The notes: generated by a model from the letters alone, not told the origin. Positions 48,997-58,588 are shown, numbered from the stretch's first letter. The stretch: DNA of 64,000 bases from Luteococcus sp048595755 (GCF_048595755.1 NZ_CP184360.1:1116001-1180000); one strand, 5' to 3'. Translations and numbers: made by a program.

Positions 48997-49779
48997 TCAA
49001 CTGTGGCGGCGCAGCGCCCTCAAACGGGCAGCGTAGGCCTTGGAGGCCTCGCCGCAAACCGCACGCAGCGCCGGGGCCATGCTACGTGGATCGTAGTTCG
49101 TCGTAGGTCCTGACACCGACATGGCGGCCACCGGAGCACCAGTTGGCGACATGATCGGGGCCGCCACACACACCAGGCCCATCCTGATTTCCTCGCGGTC
49201 GAAGGCGACTCCCTCGGCCCGTACCCGTGCCAGCTCGCGCTGCAGTGCTTCTGGTGTGGTGACCGTGCGCGGTGTCCACGGCGCCAGCTCGCTGGCCAGC
49301 ACCTGCTCGGTCAGCGCGGGGTTGAAGGCCATCATCGCCTTGCCCACCGCGGTGCAGTAGGCGGGGATCCGGCCCCCGATGCGCGACGGTGCGGGAACAT
49401 GCTGCAGGCCGTGCAACTTGTTCAGGTAGACCACATTGGGGCCGTCCAGCACGGCCAGGTGCACCGTCTGGCGAGTGCGTTCGTAGAGATGGGCCAGGAA
49501 AGGGGTGAAGGTGTCGCGGACCAGATCGGTCTCCGGCATGGTCACCGGCGCGGCCAGCTCGTGCAGCATCGGGCCCAAGCGGTAGTTGGTGCCGGCCCGT
49601 TCCACGGCCCCGTTGCGTTCCAGGGTGCCGAGCAGTCGAAAGGCCGTTGACTTGCTCAACTCGGCACGCCGAGCCAGTTCGCTCACGCCCACACCGACGG
49701 CGGCATCCGTCCCGAAGGCGGTCAACAGCGCCAGGGCCTTGTCCACCGCCGTACGCGTGTCGCGCTCACTGCTGGTCAT
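48997..49779 (-). CDS. IclR-family transcriptional regulator
   Basis: 260 residues. N-terminal winged helix TAVDKALALLTAFGTDAAVG, SELARRAELSKSTAFRLLGT and a ligand-binding IclR domain with RIPAYCTAVGKAMMAF, FDREEIRMGLVCVAAPIMSP and AAMSVSGPT. Start is the ATG giving MTSSERDTRT. No catabolic operon is adjacent except DinB, so its target is unknown. Related regulators control aromatic, glyoxylate or sugar-acid genes, all of which appear elsewhere in the window. Confidence 0.88.
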   Translation of the reverse strand: MTSSERDTRTAVDKALALLTAFGTDAAVGVGVSELARRAELSKSTAFRLLGTLERNGAVERAGTNYRLGPMLHELAAPVTMPETDLVRDTFTPFLAHLYERTRQTVHLAVLDGPNVVYLNKLHGLQHVPAPSRIGGRIPAYCTAVGKAMMAFNPALTEQVLASELAPWTPRTVTTPEALQRELARVRAEGVAFDREEIRMGLVCVAAPIMSPTGAPVAAMSVSGPTTNYDPRSMAPALRAVCGEASKAYAARLRALRRHS

Positions 49780-49955
49780 CCCCCACTCCCTCCCAGGCTG
49801 GTCGTCAGTGCCCAACCGGTACTTTTCCGATCCTAGTCCGCGCGAACGGGCTTGTCAGTGCCGGACGTGGGGGAGGCTGGACGAGCGCCCGAATGCCGGA
49901 GCCAGCTCCCGCAGCGGGGCGGCCGGGTGGTGCGCAGGGTGTTGGGCGGTCGTGA

Positions 49956-50828
49956 TCAGGAGGTCCAGGCCGGGTCCAGGTTCGAATCGCTCGCCTCGTC
50001 CAGGGACTGGTCCATGTCCAGGGCGGGATGGGCCGAGCGGGGGTAGGAGACCGGCTTGGCCGGAACCCCCGCCACCGTCGTGTGTGGGGGCACGTCGTGC
50101 AGCACCACCGATCCGGAGCCGATCTTGGCGCCCTCGCCCACCTTGATGTTGCCCAGCACCTTGGCGCCGGCGCCGATCATCACGCCACGGCCGATCTTGG
50201 GGTGACGGTCGCCACCGATCTTGCCGGTACCGCCCAGGGTCACCTCGTGCAGCATCGAGAAGTCGTCCTCGATCACGGCGGTCTCGCCGATCACCACGCT
50301 GGTGGCGTGGTCGAACATCAGGCCCTTGCCCAACTGCGCGCCGGGATGGATGTCGACGGCGAAGACCTCGGAGATGCGGCTCTGCAGGAACAGCGCCAGC
50401 GCGAAGCGCTGCTGCTTCCAGTAGTGGTGGCTGACGCGGTGGGCCTGGATGGCGTGGAAGCCCTTGAAGTAGAGCAGCGGCTGCGAGTAGCCGCGGCAGG
50501 CGGGGTCTCGCGTCGCGATGGCCTGCAGGTCTGCCAGCACCGCGGCCATGATGTCGTGGTTCTCGGCGAAGACCGGCTGCAGCAGGTCGCGCAGGGTCAG
50601 CGCGGTCACCGTCGGGCTCTCCAGCTTGCTCGCCAGCAGGTAGCTCAACGAGTCGGCCAGCGATTCGTGCCCCAGCACCACGGTGTTCAGGAAGCCCGCC
50701 AACGCTGGTTCCGCGACGGAGTCCGATTCCGCCTCGGCCCGGATCCGGTCCCAGATGGCCTCATCCTCCACCGGGGTCAGGTAGTGCGGAGTGCTGCCGG
50801 CGGGCGTGGGCGATGCGCTGCGGATCAT
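49956..50828 (-). CDS. cysE: Serine O-acetyltransferase
   Basis: 290 residues. First step of cysteine synthesis: serine plus acetyl-CoA to O-acetylserine. N-terminal helical domain (IWDRIRAEAESDSVAEPALA), the catalytic KGFHAIQAHRVSHHYW, then a left-handed beta-helix with AVDIHPGAQLGKGLMFDHAT, GGDRHPKIGRGVMIGAGAKV and GNIKVGEGAKIGSGSVVLHD. This is the longer E. coli-like form and has an extra acidic C-terminal tail (DMDQSLDEASDSNLDPAWTS) that may change the cysteine-synthase-docking end. ATG with GAGAGG upstream; divergent from the NUDIX gene. No cysK nearby. Confidence 0.93.
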   Translation of the reverse strand: MIRSASPTPAGSTPHYLTPVEDEAIWDRIRAEAESDSVAEPALAGFLNTVVLGHESLADSLSYLLASKLESPTVTALTLRDLLQPVFAENHDIMAAVLADLQAIATRDPACRGYSQPLLYFKGFHAIQAHRVSHHYWKQQRFALALFLQSRISEVFAVDIHPGAQLGKGLMFDHATSVVIGETAVIEDDFSMLHEVTLGGTGKIGGDRHPKIGRGVMIGAGAKVLGNIKVGEGAKIGSGSVVLHDVPPHTTVAGVPAKPVSYPRSAHPALDMDQSLDEASDSNLDPAWTS

Positions 50829-50940
50829 GACTGGCCTCTCGATCTGTGGGGCGCGGTACACCAGGCACAACCCCGAACGTGCCGGTGACATTCCCACCCC
50901 CGGCTGGGATCTTGCCCAGGGCAGTGAAAAACTGGCAGGC

Positions 50941-51453
50941 ATGACCGAGGAGATGGTGGCCCTCTACGACGCCGACGGCCACCCGAGTGGGCAGGCGCCG
51001 CGCTCGGTGATGCGCCGGGAGAACCTGCGCCACGGCGCCACCGGGATCCTGGTGAGCAACAGCGCCGGGCAGGTCTACGTGCACCGGCGTACCGACACCA
51101 AGGACGTCTACCCCGGCCACCACGACTTCGCCGCCGGGGGAGTGATGGCCGCCGGGGAGGAACCACTGGAATCGGCGCGACGGGAACTGGCCGAGGAGCT
51201 GGGGATCAACGGCGTCGAGCTGCACCCGGTGGGAGAGGCGGACTATCGCGACGAGCGACTGGACATGCACGCCTGGCTGTACCACGTGGTGTGGGACGGG
51301 CCAGTGGTGCACCAGGCCAGCGAGGTGGCCTGGGGCGGCTGGATGGACCCCGACCAGGTGCAGGCCATGATCGATGACCCCCAGGTGCCGGTGATGCCCG
51401 ATGCCGTCGCCGTCTGGGAGGCCTTCGACTGGCCCTCGCTGGTGCGTCCCTGA
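50941..51453 (+). CDS. NUDIX hydrolase
   Basis: 170 residues. The NUDIX box is complete: GGVMAAGEEPLESARRELAE followed by ELGI (Gx5Ex7REUxEExGU), coordinating magnesium for diphosphate hydrolysis. MVALYDADGHPSGQAPRSVM and GILVSNSAGQVYVHRRT resemble the isopentenyl-diphosphate isomerase-like/YfcD branch. ATG at 50941 chosen for its match to the family start; frame open upstream. Its 3' end is 37 bases from a convergent gene. Substrate unknown. Confidence 0.9.
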   Translation: MTEEMVALYDADGHPSGQAPRSVMRRENLRHGATGILVSNSAGQVYVHRRTDTKDVYPGHHDFAAGGVMAAGEEPLESARRELAEELGINGVELHPVGEADYRDERLDMHAWLYHVVWDGPVVHQASEVAWGGWMDPDQVQAMIDDPQVPVMPDAVAVWEAFDWPSLVRP

Positions 51454-51490
51454 ACTCGGGGCAGGACGGTCCCGTTCGCCTTGGGGTGGG

Positions 51491-51859
51491 TCAGCCGAGC
51501 CGACCGGAGAAACGCGGGTCCACCACGCCGGTCTCCGGGGAGGCCAGCGCCAGGGCGAGCCGCATCATGGCCTGGGAGAGCACGCCCTGCGGATCGTCGG
51601 GCACCTCCCCTGCCGGTGCCAGCAGCCGCACGGTGATCTCGGTGTCCAAGGCACTCGACCCGTGGCGCGCCATCGCGCGGTGCCCGACCACCTGCCAGCT
51701 GCTGCCTGCGGGCAGTTCGTCGCCCTGGGCGGTGAAGGCCAGCAACTCGTCGACGGTGAAGTCGGCGCTGGCCAGCCGGGGGTCGTCGGTGACCGGCAAT
51801 GGGGTGGTCAGGGTGATCCGCTCACCCTCCAGGGTGCGCGCGGTGAACACGATGCTCAT
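51491..51859 (-). CDS. Hypothetical protein
   Basis: 122 residues, no recognisable domain. MSIVFTARTLEGERITLTTP, FTVDELLAFTAQGDELPAGS and RLLAPAGEVPDDPQGVLSQA suggest a soluble beta-rich protein with several charged turns. The ATG at 51859 was chosen over an earlier in-frame ATG at 51943, whose added residues are Cys/Trp/Gly-rich and unlike normal coding sequence. Between NUDIX and the PTS gene, 114 bases from the latter and on the same strand. Composition fits a real gene, but I cannot name a family. Confidence 0.55.
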   Translation of the reverse strand: MSIVFTARTLEGERITLTTPLPVTDDPRLASADFTVDELLAFTAQGDELPAGSSWQVVGHRAMARHGSSALDTEITVRLLAPAGEVPDDPQGVLSQAMMRLALALASPETGVVDPRFSGRLG

Positions 51860-51973
51860 GGGCCCATGGTGGCAGGTGGCCCCGCGCCCGGCCGACCCGC
51901 ATCGCCACCACGACGTCGAAGCCCGGCGCGACCCAGGGGTCACGACGGGCTCCGACGACGGGCGGTGGTTGGA

Positions 51974-53482
51974 TCAGGCGCGGGGGGCGAGCTCCTCACC
52001 GATCAGGTCTGCCCGCTGCTCGTCCACCTCGGGAGCATTGAGGGCCTCCAGCCCCTCCTTGCTGAAGCCGAAGAAGTAGGTGGCAAGCCAGCCGGTCACA
52101 TAGGCCACCAACAGGCCACCGCCGTAGATGAGCGCGGCGGTTCCGATGCCCTTGGAGCCATTCACCAGCGGGAACATGGCCCAACCCGACGGGCCGATGG
52201 CGGTGGAGCCCACCGTCGAGCCGAGCATGTCGAACAGTGCCACGAAGGCTCCGCCGCAGGCGCCACCCACGCAGGCCGTGATGAAGGGGCGGCCAAGCGG
52301 CAGGGTGACGCCGTAGATCAGCGGCTCGCCGACGCCCAGCAGGCCTGCGGGAAGGGCCGACTTGATGGTGTTGCGCAGCGACGCATTGCGCTTGGCCCGC
52401 ATGTAGACCGCCACCGTGGCACCCACCTGGCCGGCGCCCGCCATTGCCAGCACCGGAAGCAGGATGGTGTAGCCGGCCTGCTCGATCAGTGTGGTGTGGA
52501 TGGGGATCAAGGCCTGGTGCAGGCCGAACATCACCAGCGGGAGGAAGAGGCCGCCGAGCACCAGCCCGGCCAGCGGCCCACCGGTCTGCAGCAGACCATT
52601 GGCAAGGCTGCCGATGCCGGTGGAGATCCACCCGGCCAGGGTCATGAAGACGAACAGCGTCACGAGGCCGGCCAGCAGCACGGTCAGCGTCGGCACCAGC
52701 AACATGCTGAGCGAGCGCGGTGCCCACTTGCGGACCCAGCGTTCGATGAAGGCGGCCAGCACCGCGGCGAAGAGCGCACCGATCACGCCCCCCTGACCGG
52801 GGGCCAAGGCCTGCCCCATGACGGTCACCTTGGCGACGCCGGCGAAGGGGATGATGGCCGCCACTGCACCACCCAGCACCGGGGTGCCGCCGAACTCCTT
52901 GGCGGCATTCATGCCGACGAAGACTGCGATCAGGCTCATGAAGCCCGAGGCGATCGCACCCAGGGCGGGCGTGATGCCGGTGGCCCACGGGGTGATGCCC
53001 TTGACTGTCAGGTTGGTCAGCACGCCGTTCAGGCCAGCGATGATGCCGCAGGCGATCAAGGCCGGGATCAGCGGCAGGAAGATGTTGGCGATGCGACGCA
53101 GGAAGTTGCGCAGGGGAGTCTGGTTGGCCTGCTTGCGCTGGGTCTTGATCTGTTCGCCACGCGAGGCCAGCTCGGCCGCGGTCAGGCCACCGGCTGCCGT
53201 GGCGGCCTGCTCGTCGCCCTCCATGGTGACCATGGTCTCGGTGATGCGCCCCATCTCGTCGGCCACCTCGTCGACCAGGCCCGGCCCCAGGATCACCTGC
53301 ATAGTCTGGTCCTCGACGACGCCGAGCACCCCCTCGATCCGCTTGAGGGCGGGGACGTCCACGCTGTCCTGGCTGGCCACCGTGATGCGCAGGCGCGTCA
53401 TGCAGTTCTCGATGCCGTTGATGTTCGAGCGTCCGCCCAGGGCCGCGGTGACCTGTTCGGCGATTCTGGTGATGTCACTCAT
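51974..53482 (-). CDS. murP: PTS EIIBC component, probable N-acetylmuramic acid transporter
   Basis: 502 residues. N-terminal EIIB domain with the phosphocysteine in INGIENCMTRLRITV near residue 28, then a linker with TRRGEQIKTQRKQANQT-like charge, then an EIIC domain of about ten membrane segments carrying the substrate motif GVGEPLIYGVTLPLGRPF. No EIIA domain, as in MurP, which borrows EIIA-Glc. Its ATG overlaps the murQ stop (ATGA). MurNAc is the inferred substrate from the adjacent etherase, NamZ and NagZ; other EIIBC sugars (GlcNAc, sucrose) would not need MurQ. Confidence 0.88.
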   Translation of the reverse strand: MSDITRIAEQVTAALGGRSNINGIENCMTRLRITVASQDSVDVPALKRIEGVLGVVEDQTMQVILGPGLVDEVADEMGRITETMVTMEGDEQAATAAGGLTAAELASRGEQIKTQRKQANQTPLRNFLRRIANIFLPLIPALIACGIIAGLNGVLTNLTVKGITPWATGITPALGAIASGFMSLIAVFVGMNAAKEFGGTPVLGGAVAAIIPFAGVAKVTVMGQALAPGQGGVIGALFAAVLAAFIERWVRKWAPRSLSMLLVPTLTVLLAGLVTLFVFMTLAGWISTGIGSLANGLLQTGGPLAGLVLGGLFLPLVMFGLHQALIPIHTTLIEQAGYTILLPVLAMAGAGQVGATVAVYMRAKRNASLRNTIKSALPAGLLGVGEPLIYGVTLPLGRPFITACVGGACGGAFVALFDMLGSTVGSTAIGPSGWAMFPLVNGSKGIGTAALIYGGGLLVAYVTGWLATYFFGFSKEGLEALNAPEVDEQRADLIGEELAPRA

Positions 53483-54420
53483 CTCGTGCTCCTCGTGTCT
53501 GCTGGCCGGTGGGGGGGAAGTGCGGCATCGACGGCCCGGCGCAGGTGGCCGTCGCTGGCTTCGAGGGCGGCCCTGACCTGGTCGGAGGGCCACCCGGTGA
53601 GCAGCGCCAAAATGGCCGGTTTGGCCCTTCCGTCGTGCTCCTGGAGCGCCGCACTGACAGCCTCGGGAGAGGCATCGGTGGCGGCGGTGACGATGCGGTG
53701 GGCGCGGTCGCGCAGCTTCTGGTTGCTGGCGCGCACATCCACCATCAGGTTCCCGTAGGTCTTGCCCAGCTTCACCATGCTGGCGGTGGTCAACGTGTTG
53801 AGCACCAACTTCTGGGCCGTGCCCGACTTGAGCCGGGTGGAGCCGGCCACCACCTCCGGGCCGACGACCACCTCGATCGCGACGTCGGCGGCCGCCCCCA
53901 GCGCCGATCCGGCATTGCAGCTGAGCCCGACGGTGCGGGCCCCCCGCCGGCGGGCCTCGGTGACCGCGCCCACCGCGTATGGGGTGCGGCCCGAGGCGGA
54001 GATGCCCACCACGACGTCATGATTGCCGACGCCCAGCTCGTCGAGCTGCGGGAAGGAGCCCTCGGCGTCGTCCTCGGCTCCCTCGACGGCGGTGGTCAGC
54101 GCCACTGGCCCACCGGCGATCAACCCCACCACCATCGACGGGTCGGTGTTGAAGGTGGGCGGGCACTCCGAGGCGTCCAGCACACCCAACCGCCCCGCGG
54201 TGCCTGCCCCGGCGTAGACCAGGCGCCCACCGGCGGCCAGCCCTGTCACGATGAGGTCGACCGCTGCGGCCAGCTGGTCCAGCTGCGCGGCCACCGCCCC
54301 CGCCACCGTGGCGTCCTGCTCGTTGATCAGGGACACCAGTGCGCGGGTGTCCATCATGTCGATGCGGGAGAAGCCTTGCTCGACCGTCTCCGTCGTCAGT
54401 GCACCAAGGTCTTCGCTCAT
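53479..54420 (-). CDS. murQ: N-acetylmuramic acid 6-phosphate etherase
   Basis: 313 residues. Cleaves the lactyl ether of MurNAc-6-P to GlcNAc-6-P and D-lactate. SIS-domain protein with the family signature VYAGAGTAGRLGVLDASECP, PTFNTDPSMVVGLIAGG, the catalytic glutamate segment VEGAEDDAEG, VGISASGRTPYAVGAV and TRLKSGTAQKLVLNTLTTAS. ATG overlaps the murR stop (ATGA) and has AGGAGGAGAAGG upstream. Fourth gene of the operon. The C-terminal helices (RAKPAILALLTG) are a typical UBA-like tail. Confidence 0.95.
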   Translation of the reverse strand: MSEDLGALTTETVEQGFSRIDMMDTRALVSLINEQDATVAGAVAAQLDQLAAAVDLIVTGLAAGGRLVYAGAGTAGRLGVLDASECPPTFNTDPSMVVGLIAGGPVALTTAVEGAEDDAEGSFPQLDELGVGNHDVVVGISASGRTPYAVGAVTEARRRGARTVGLSCNAGSALGAAADVAIEVVVGPEVVAGSTRLKSGTAQKLVLNTLTTASMVKLGKTYGNLMVDVRASNQKLRDRAHRIVTAATDASPEAVSAALQEHDGRAKPAILALLTGWPSDQVRAALEASDGHLRRAVDAALPPHRPADTRSTR

Positions 54421-55346
54421 GCCTTCTCCTCCTGTGTCTGGGGCCGGACGCCACGAGGTCCGTGGCCGGCATCGTGACGGGGGCGAAGCGCCAGCCACGA
54501 CTGCTTGATGGCCTGCTTGGCCTGGTCGAAGCACAACTGGGCCACCATCGTGAACAGCACGTCCACCAGGAACATCTGCCCGGTGCGCGAGGCCATCGCC
54601 GCGGGCCGCAGCTCGTTCTCGCGCAGGCTCACGCTGAGCAGCGTGTGGTCTGCCCTGGTCAACGAACTGCCCGCCCGGGCCGTCAGGGCCGCAGTGCCCA
54701 CCCCATTGCGGCGGGCCACCTCCAGCGGTTCCACGATGTCGAGCGTCTCGCCCGAGGACGAGATGGCCACCAGCACGTCCTGGGGCTGCAGCACCACCGC
54801 CGTGGTCAACGCCTCGTGGCCCTCGACGACGGCCTGGGCCAGCAACCCGATCCGGGAGAGCTTGCCCGCCAGGTCGAGGGCGACCAGCCCCGAGGCCCCG
54901 ATGCCGATCACCACGATCCGTCGGGCCTCCACCAACACCTGCGCGACGGCCAGCACCTCGTCGGCGTCCAGCGTGGTGGCGGTGTCGGTGATGGCGCTGC
55001 GCTCCTCCGCGGCCAGCTTCGCGATCGTCGCCGCGGGGGAGTCGTGCTGGGTGATGTCGCTGGTCAGGTTGGCCTCCCCCGGGCCCTGCTCCAGGGCCCC
55101 GGCCGCCGTGGCCACCGCGATCCGCAGATCGCGGTAGCCGCGGAAACCCGCCGCCGTCGCCAAGCGGGTCACCGTCGACTCGCTGGTGCCGGTGATGCGG
55201 GCCAGCGCCCCCAGGCTGAGACCCGAGGCCTCGGCCGGGTGGTCGATGACATACCTGGCCACCGTCGCGGGCCCCTTGGGCAGCGACGGTTCCAGGGACC
55301 GCAGCACCGACATCAGCGGAGCCGGGTTGCTGACCTGTTCGTTCAT
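54417..55346 (-). CDS. murR: RpiR-family regulator, MurR-like
   Basis: 309 residues. N-terminal HTH_6 domain (VARYVIDHPAEASGLSLGAL, ARITGTSESTVTRLATAAGF) and a C-terminal SIS sugar-phosphate-sensing domain (EARRIVVIGIGASGLVALDL, VLVAISSSGETLDIVEPLEV). MurR-type proteins repress mur genes until MurNAc-6-P binds. Coupled to namZ upstream and murQ downstream by 4-base overlaps. A dyad with TGA-TCA ends lies upstream of nagZ (58589-58608) and is the probable operator. Being inside the operon, it is autoregulated. Confidence 0.88.
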   Translation of the reverse strand: MNEQVSNPAPLMSVLRSLEPSLPKGPATVARYVIDHPAEASGLSLGALARITGTSESTVTRLATAAGFRGYRDLRIAVATAAGALEQGPGEANLTSDITQHDSPAATIAKLAAEERSAITDTATTLDADEVLAVAQVLVEARRIVVIGIGASGLVALDLAGKLSRIGLLAQAVVEGHEALTTAVVLQPQDVLVAISSSGETLDIVEPLEVARRNGVGTAALTARAGSSLTRADHTLLSVSLRENELRPAAMASRTGQMFLVDVLFTMVAQLCFDQAKQAIKQSWLALRPRHDAGHGPRGVRPQTQEEKA

Positions 55347-56647
55347 CGACGACCGGCCGGGTACAGCAGGTGGGGGCGACGACGCTGCTGCCAGGCCTTC
55401 TCGTCGCCCGCCCAGGCGGCGACGATCTGCTGGGCCGAGGCGCCGGAGGTGAGCTGCTCGCGCATCCGGGTGGTGCCTGTGAGCTTGTCCAGCCACTCCC
55501 AGGGGTACTTGTCCCAGGCGATCTCGCGGGTGCCGAAGCCCTCGTACAGGTCGCGCGCGTCGCAGAACATGTACACCGCCAGTTCTGGTGCATTGATCCG
55601 CGCCGGATCGGTGACGTGCACCTGGACCCCACCGTTGACCTTCTCCGCATTCTTGCTGATCGTCGGCGTGAAGTAGGCCTCGCGGAAGAGCACGCCCGGC
55701 AGGCCGTGGGAGTTGAGCCGTTCGGCCCAGCGATGGTCCACCCACGGGGCGCCGACCAGCTCGAAGGGACGTGTGGTGCCGCGCCCCTCGCTCATGTTGG
55801 TGGCCTCGAACAGCCCGGTGCCCGGATAGACCAGCGCGGTGGTGGGCGTGGGCATGTTCGGCGAGGGCATCACCCACTGCAGGCCCGTCTCGTCGAAGAG
55901 CTCGCCCTTCCAACCACGCACCTTCACCACCTCGAGCTCGGCCAGGCGCCTGGCCTCCTTCTCCTTGGGCAGGAACTCCGCGTCGAACATGGTGGCCAGC
56001 TCGCCCACCGTCATGCCGTGCTGCATCAGGATGGCGCGCAGCCCCACGCCGGAGGAGTGGGGCATGTCGAGCATGGGCCCGCGGGCCGCACGGCTTACCG
56101 GATTGGGGCGGTCCAGCACGACGAAGCGGATGCCTCCCACCTGGGCGGCGCCACGCATGGCCTGGTACATCGTCCAGATGTAGGTGTAGAAGCGCACCCC
56201 CACGTCCTGGATGTCGAAGACGACGGTGTCCACCTTGGAGGCGGCGAAGAGCTCGACGAACTTCTTGTCGTCGGCACCGTAGGCATCGTGCACCGTGATG
56301 CCGGTGCGCGGGTCCTTCGTGGAGCCCTCGCTTCCTCCGGCCTGCGCGGTGCCGCGGAAGCCGTGCTCCGGCCCGAAGACCGCCGCGACGTCCACCCCGT
56401 CGGCATGCATCCGGTCGACGATGTGGGTGAGGTCGTCCAGGACGCCCGTCGGGTTGGAGATGACCCCGACGCGGTGCCCCTTGAGGGTGGGCCAACCGGC
56501 GTCGGCCTCCGCCTGGGCGCCGGTGAGGACGCGCTGGTGGGGCCCCTTGCCGCGCCCGGGTGCGGCGTGGGCGGGCAAGGGACCGAGGGGTGCCGCGACG
56601 GCCCCTAGACCTGCCGCGGCGACGAGATTCCTGCGTGAGATGTTCAT
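55343..56647 (-). CDS. namZ: Exo-beta-N-acetylmuramidase NamZ (DUF1343), Tat-exported
   Basis: 434 residues. NamZ (GH171) removes terminal MurNAc from peptidoglycan fragments. Twin-arginine signal MNISRRNLVAAAGLGAVAAP; then VGVISNPTGVLDDLTHIVD, VFGPEHGFRGTAQAGG, VFDIQDVGVRFYTYIWTM, LDRPNPV, WVMPSPNMPTP, YPGTGLFEATNMSEGRGTTR, PFELVGAPWVD and FTPTISKN, all core DUF1343 blocks. ATG with AGGAGAACGG upstream, 17 bases after nagZ. Its stop overlaps murR (ATGA). Export places it outside the membrane to act on wall fragments. Confidence 0.93.
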   Translation of the reverse strand: MNISRRNLVAAAGLGAVAAPLGPLPAHAAPGRGKGPHQRVLTGAQAEADAGWPTLKGHRVGVISNPTGVLDDLTHIVDRMHADGVDVAAVFGPEHGFRGTAQAGGSEGSTKDPRTGITVHDAYGADDKKFVELFAASKVDTVVFDIQDVGVRFYTYIWTMYQAMRGAAQVGGIRFVVLDRPNPVSRAARGPMLDMPHSSGVGLRAILMQHGMTVGELATMFDAEFLPKEKEARRLAELEVVKVRGWKGELFDETGLQWVMPSPNMPTPTTALVYPGTGLFEATNMSEGRGTTRPFELVGAPWVDHRWAERLNSHGLPGVLFREAYFTPTISKNAEKVNGGVQVHVTDPARINAPELAVYMFCDARDLYEGFGTREIAWDKYPWEWLDKLTGTTRMREQLTSGASAQQIVAAWAGDEKAWQQRRRPHLLYPAGRR

Positions 56648-56664
56648 GACCGTTCTCCTGTCCG

Positions 56665-58521
56665 TCAGAGGGCCAGGCCCGCACCGAAGGGGTACAGGGT
56701 CTTGGCGGGATCGTCGGCGGCGGGGATGGTGACCGGCAGCTTGCCGGTGGGCGAGTTGGCGCCCACCAGCACGTCGGCCACTGCCTGCATGGCCATCGGG
56801 CTCCACGCGTAACTGGCCAGGTAGGCGTCGACCTGCGGGAAGTGGGCGATGTCATAGGGATTGCGCAGGGCGACCACGACGATGGGCCTGCCGGTGGCGC
56901 GAAGTGCCTCCACCAGGGCGATCTGTCGGGAGTCCTCCTCGACGTTGTAGGTGGTGACGATGCTGACGACGGCCTGCGTGGCGGCACCGACCGCCGCGTC
57001 CACCTGCTCCTGCGTCGGGCTTGCTCCCGTCGCGGTGGCGGTGACCGTCGCACCGTGCTTGCGCAGCGCACCGGCCAGGGCGTCGTGGGTCTCGGCGCCG
57101 CTGCTCCACCCGGCGACGGCCACCGTGAGCTGCTGGGGTGCCAGGGGCAGGACGTCGCCCTCATTGCGGAGCAGGGTGATGCTCTCGGCGGTCACCGCGG
57201 CGGCAACCCGCTGGTGCTGCTTGGAGCCCACCACGCGGGAGACGCGCTTCGCGTCGACGATCGGGTCTGCGACGACGCCGCGCTTGGCCTTGGTCTGCAG
57301 GTTGCGCAGCACTGCCTCGTCGAGGCGCGCCATCGGGATGCGCCCGGAGTCGACGGCCTCGGTGACGGCCTTCCACGCCGCGGGCATGTCCGGGCTCATC
57401 AACAGCATGTCGACGCCGGCCAGCAGGGCGCGCACGGCCACCTCGCCGTCGCCGTACTTCTGGCGCACACCTTCCATCTGCAGGCCGTCGGTGACCACCA
57501 GGCCCTGGAAACCGAGCTCCTCGCGCAGCACGCCGGTGACGATCTTGTGGCTGAGCGTGGCTGGATCGCCCGAGTCGTCCAGCGCGGGCATCAGCAGGTG
57601 CGCCGTCATGATCGAGTCGATCCCGGCGTCGATGGCGGCCTGGAAGGGCGGCAGGTCGATGCGTTCCCACTCCTCGCGGCTGTGGGGGATCTCGGGCAGG
57701 CCGACGTGACTGTCGGTGGCGGTGTCGCCGTGGCCGGGGAAGTGCTTGGCGGTGGCGCTGACCCCCTTGTTGACCTGCAGTCCGCGCACCTGTGCGGCGA
57801 CGATCTGGGAGACGAGCTGGGGATCCGATCCGACGGCCCGCACACCGATCACCGGGTTGGTGGGATTGACGTTGACGTCGGCGTCCGGGGCGTGGTTCAT
57901 CGTGACGCCCACGGCGCGCAGTTCCTGGCCGCTGATCCGCGAGACCAGACGGGCCTCATGCGGAGAGCGAGTGGCGCCCAGGGCCATCGCGCCGGGCAGG
58001 GTGGTGGCCGGTGGCCCCATGCGGGTGACGACTCCGTTCTCCTGGTCGATGCTGATCGTCAGCGGGGCGCCGTTGGCCTCGAGCGCGGCCTGCTGCAATC
58101 CATTGGAGAGGGTGGCGATCTGCTCCGGATCGTTGACGCTGTTGGTCCAGGCGAAGTAGATGGCGCCGCCCAGGTGGTACTTGGCGACCACCTCGGCCGG
58201 GGTTCGCACGCCATAGAGCTTGAGGTTCTCTGCGGCGTCGGCCTCGGTGACGGTGTGCGCGTCGCTGCCGTACAGGTACTGGTTGAAGACCTGACCGATC
58301 TTCTGCTCCCGGCTCATGCCGCGCAGGGTGCGGCGTGCCCAGGCCCGCTGGGCCGCGGTGGTGCCGGGAACGTTGACTGCGTCGGGGTCGCGTCCAGGGC
58401 CCTTGCGTGACGGGGAGGCCAGGGCGCCGCCCGGGCAGGCGGACAGGCCGCCCGCCACCGCAGCGATTCCCACGCCGCGCAGGAGGGTGCGTCGATTCGT
58501 GTGGAAGGTTGGCTGGACCAT
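56665..58521 (-). CDS. nagZ: Tat-exported beta-N-acetylglucosaminidase, GH3, NagZ-type lipoprotein
   Basis: 618 residues. Twin arginines at residues 10-11 (HTNRRTLLRG), a hydrophobic stretch and the lipobox LSAC at 26-29, so probably a Tat-exported lipoprotein. GH3 domain with SIDQENGVVTRMG, the general-acid motif KHFPGHGDTATDSH at 259-272 and the nucleophile Asp345 in VVTDGLQMEG, followed by an alpha/beta sandwich domain (about 440-610). NagZ takes GlcNAc from muropeptides, leaving MurNAc for NamZ. First gene of the nagZ-namZ-murR-murQ-murP operon. Longer than cytoplasmic E. coli NagZ, like B. subtilis NagZ. Confidence 0.92.
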   Translation of the reverse strand: MVQPTFHTNRRTLLRGVGIAAVAGGLSACPGGALASPSRKGPGRDPDAVNVPGTTAAQRAWARRTLRGMSREQKIGQVFNQYLYGSDAHTVTEADAAENLKLYGVRTPAEVVAKYHLGGAIYFAWTNSVNDPEQIATLSNGLQQAALEANGAPLTISIDQENGVVTRMGPPATTLPGAMALGATRSPHEARLVSRISGQELRAVGVTMNHAPDADVNVNPTNPVIGVRAVGSDPQLVSQIVAAQVRGLQVNKGVSATAKHFPGHGDTATDSHVGLPEIPHSREEWERIDLPPFQAAIDAGIDSIMTAHLLMPALDDSGDPATLSHKIVTGVLREELGFQGLVVTDGLQMEGVRQKYGDGEVAVRALLAGVDMLLMSPDMPAAWKAVTEAVDSGRIPMARLDEAVLRNLQTKAKRGVVADPIVDAKRVSRVVGSKQHQRVAAAVTAESITLLRNEGDVLPLAPQQLTVAVAGWSSGAETHDALAGALRKHGATVTATATGASPTQEQVDAAVGAATQAVVSIVTTYNVEEDSRQIALVEALRATGRPIVVVALRNPYDIAHFPQVDAYLASYAWSPMAMQAVADVLVGANSPTGKLPVTIPAADDPAKTLYPFGAGLAL

Positions 58522-58588
58522 GGGGTGCTCCTCGTGGGGTGTCGGTCACCGCATCGTGACCGGAAGAAACTCGTCAGATTGAGCTCTT

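Noticed and set aside
51401..53758. A 785-codon open frame on the plus strand opposite the PTS gene, rich in His, Gln and Gly.
   Set aside because: Antisense to murP with its clear EIIB/EIIC motifs; composition is that of a GC-driven shadow.
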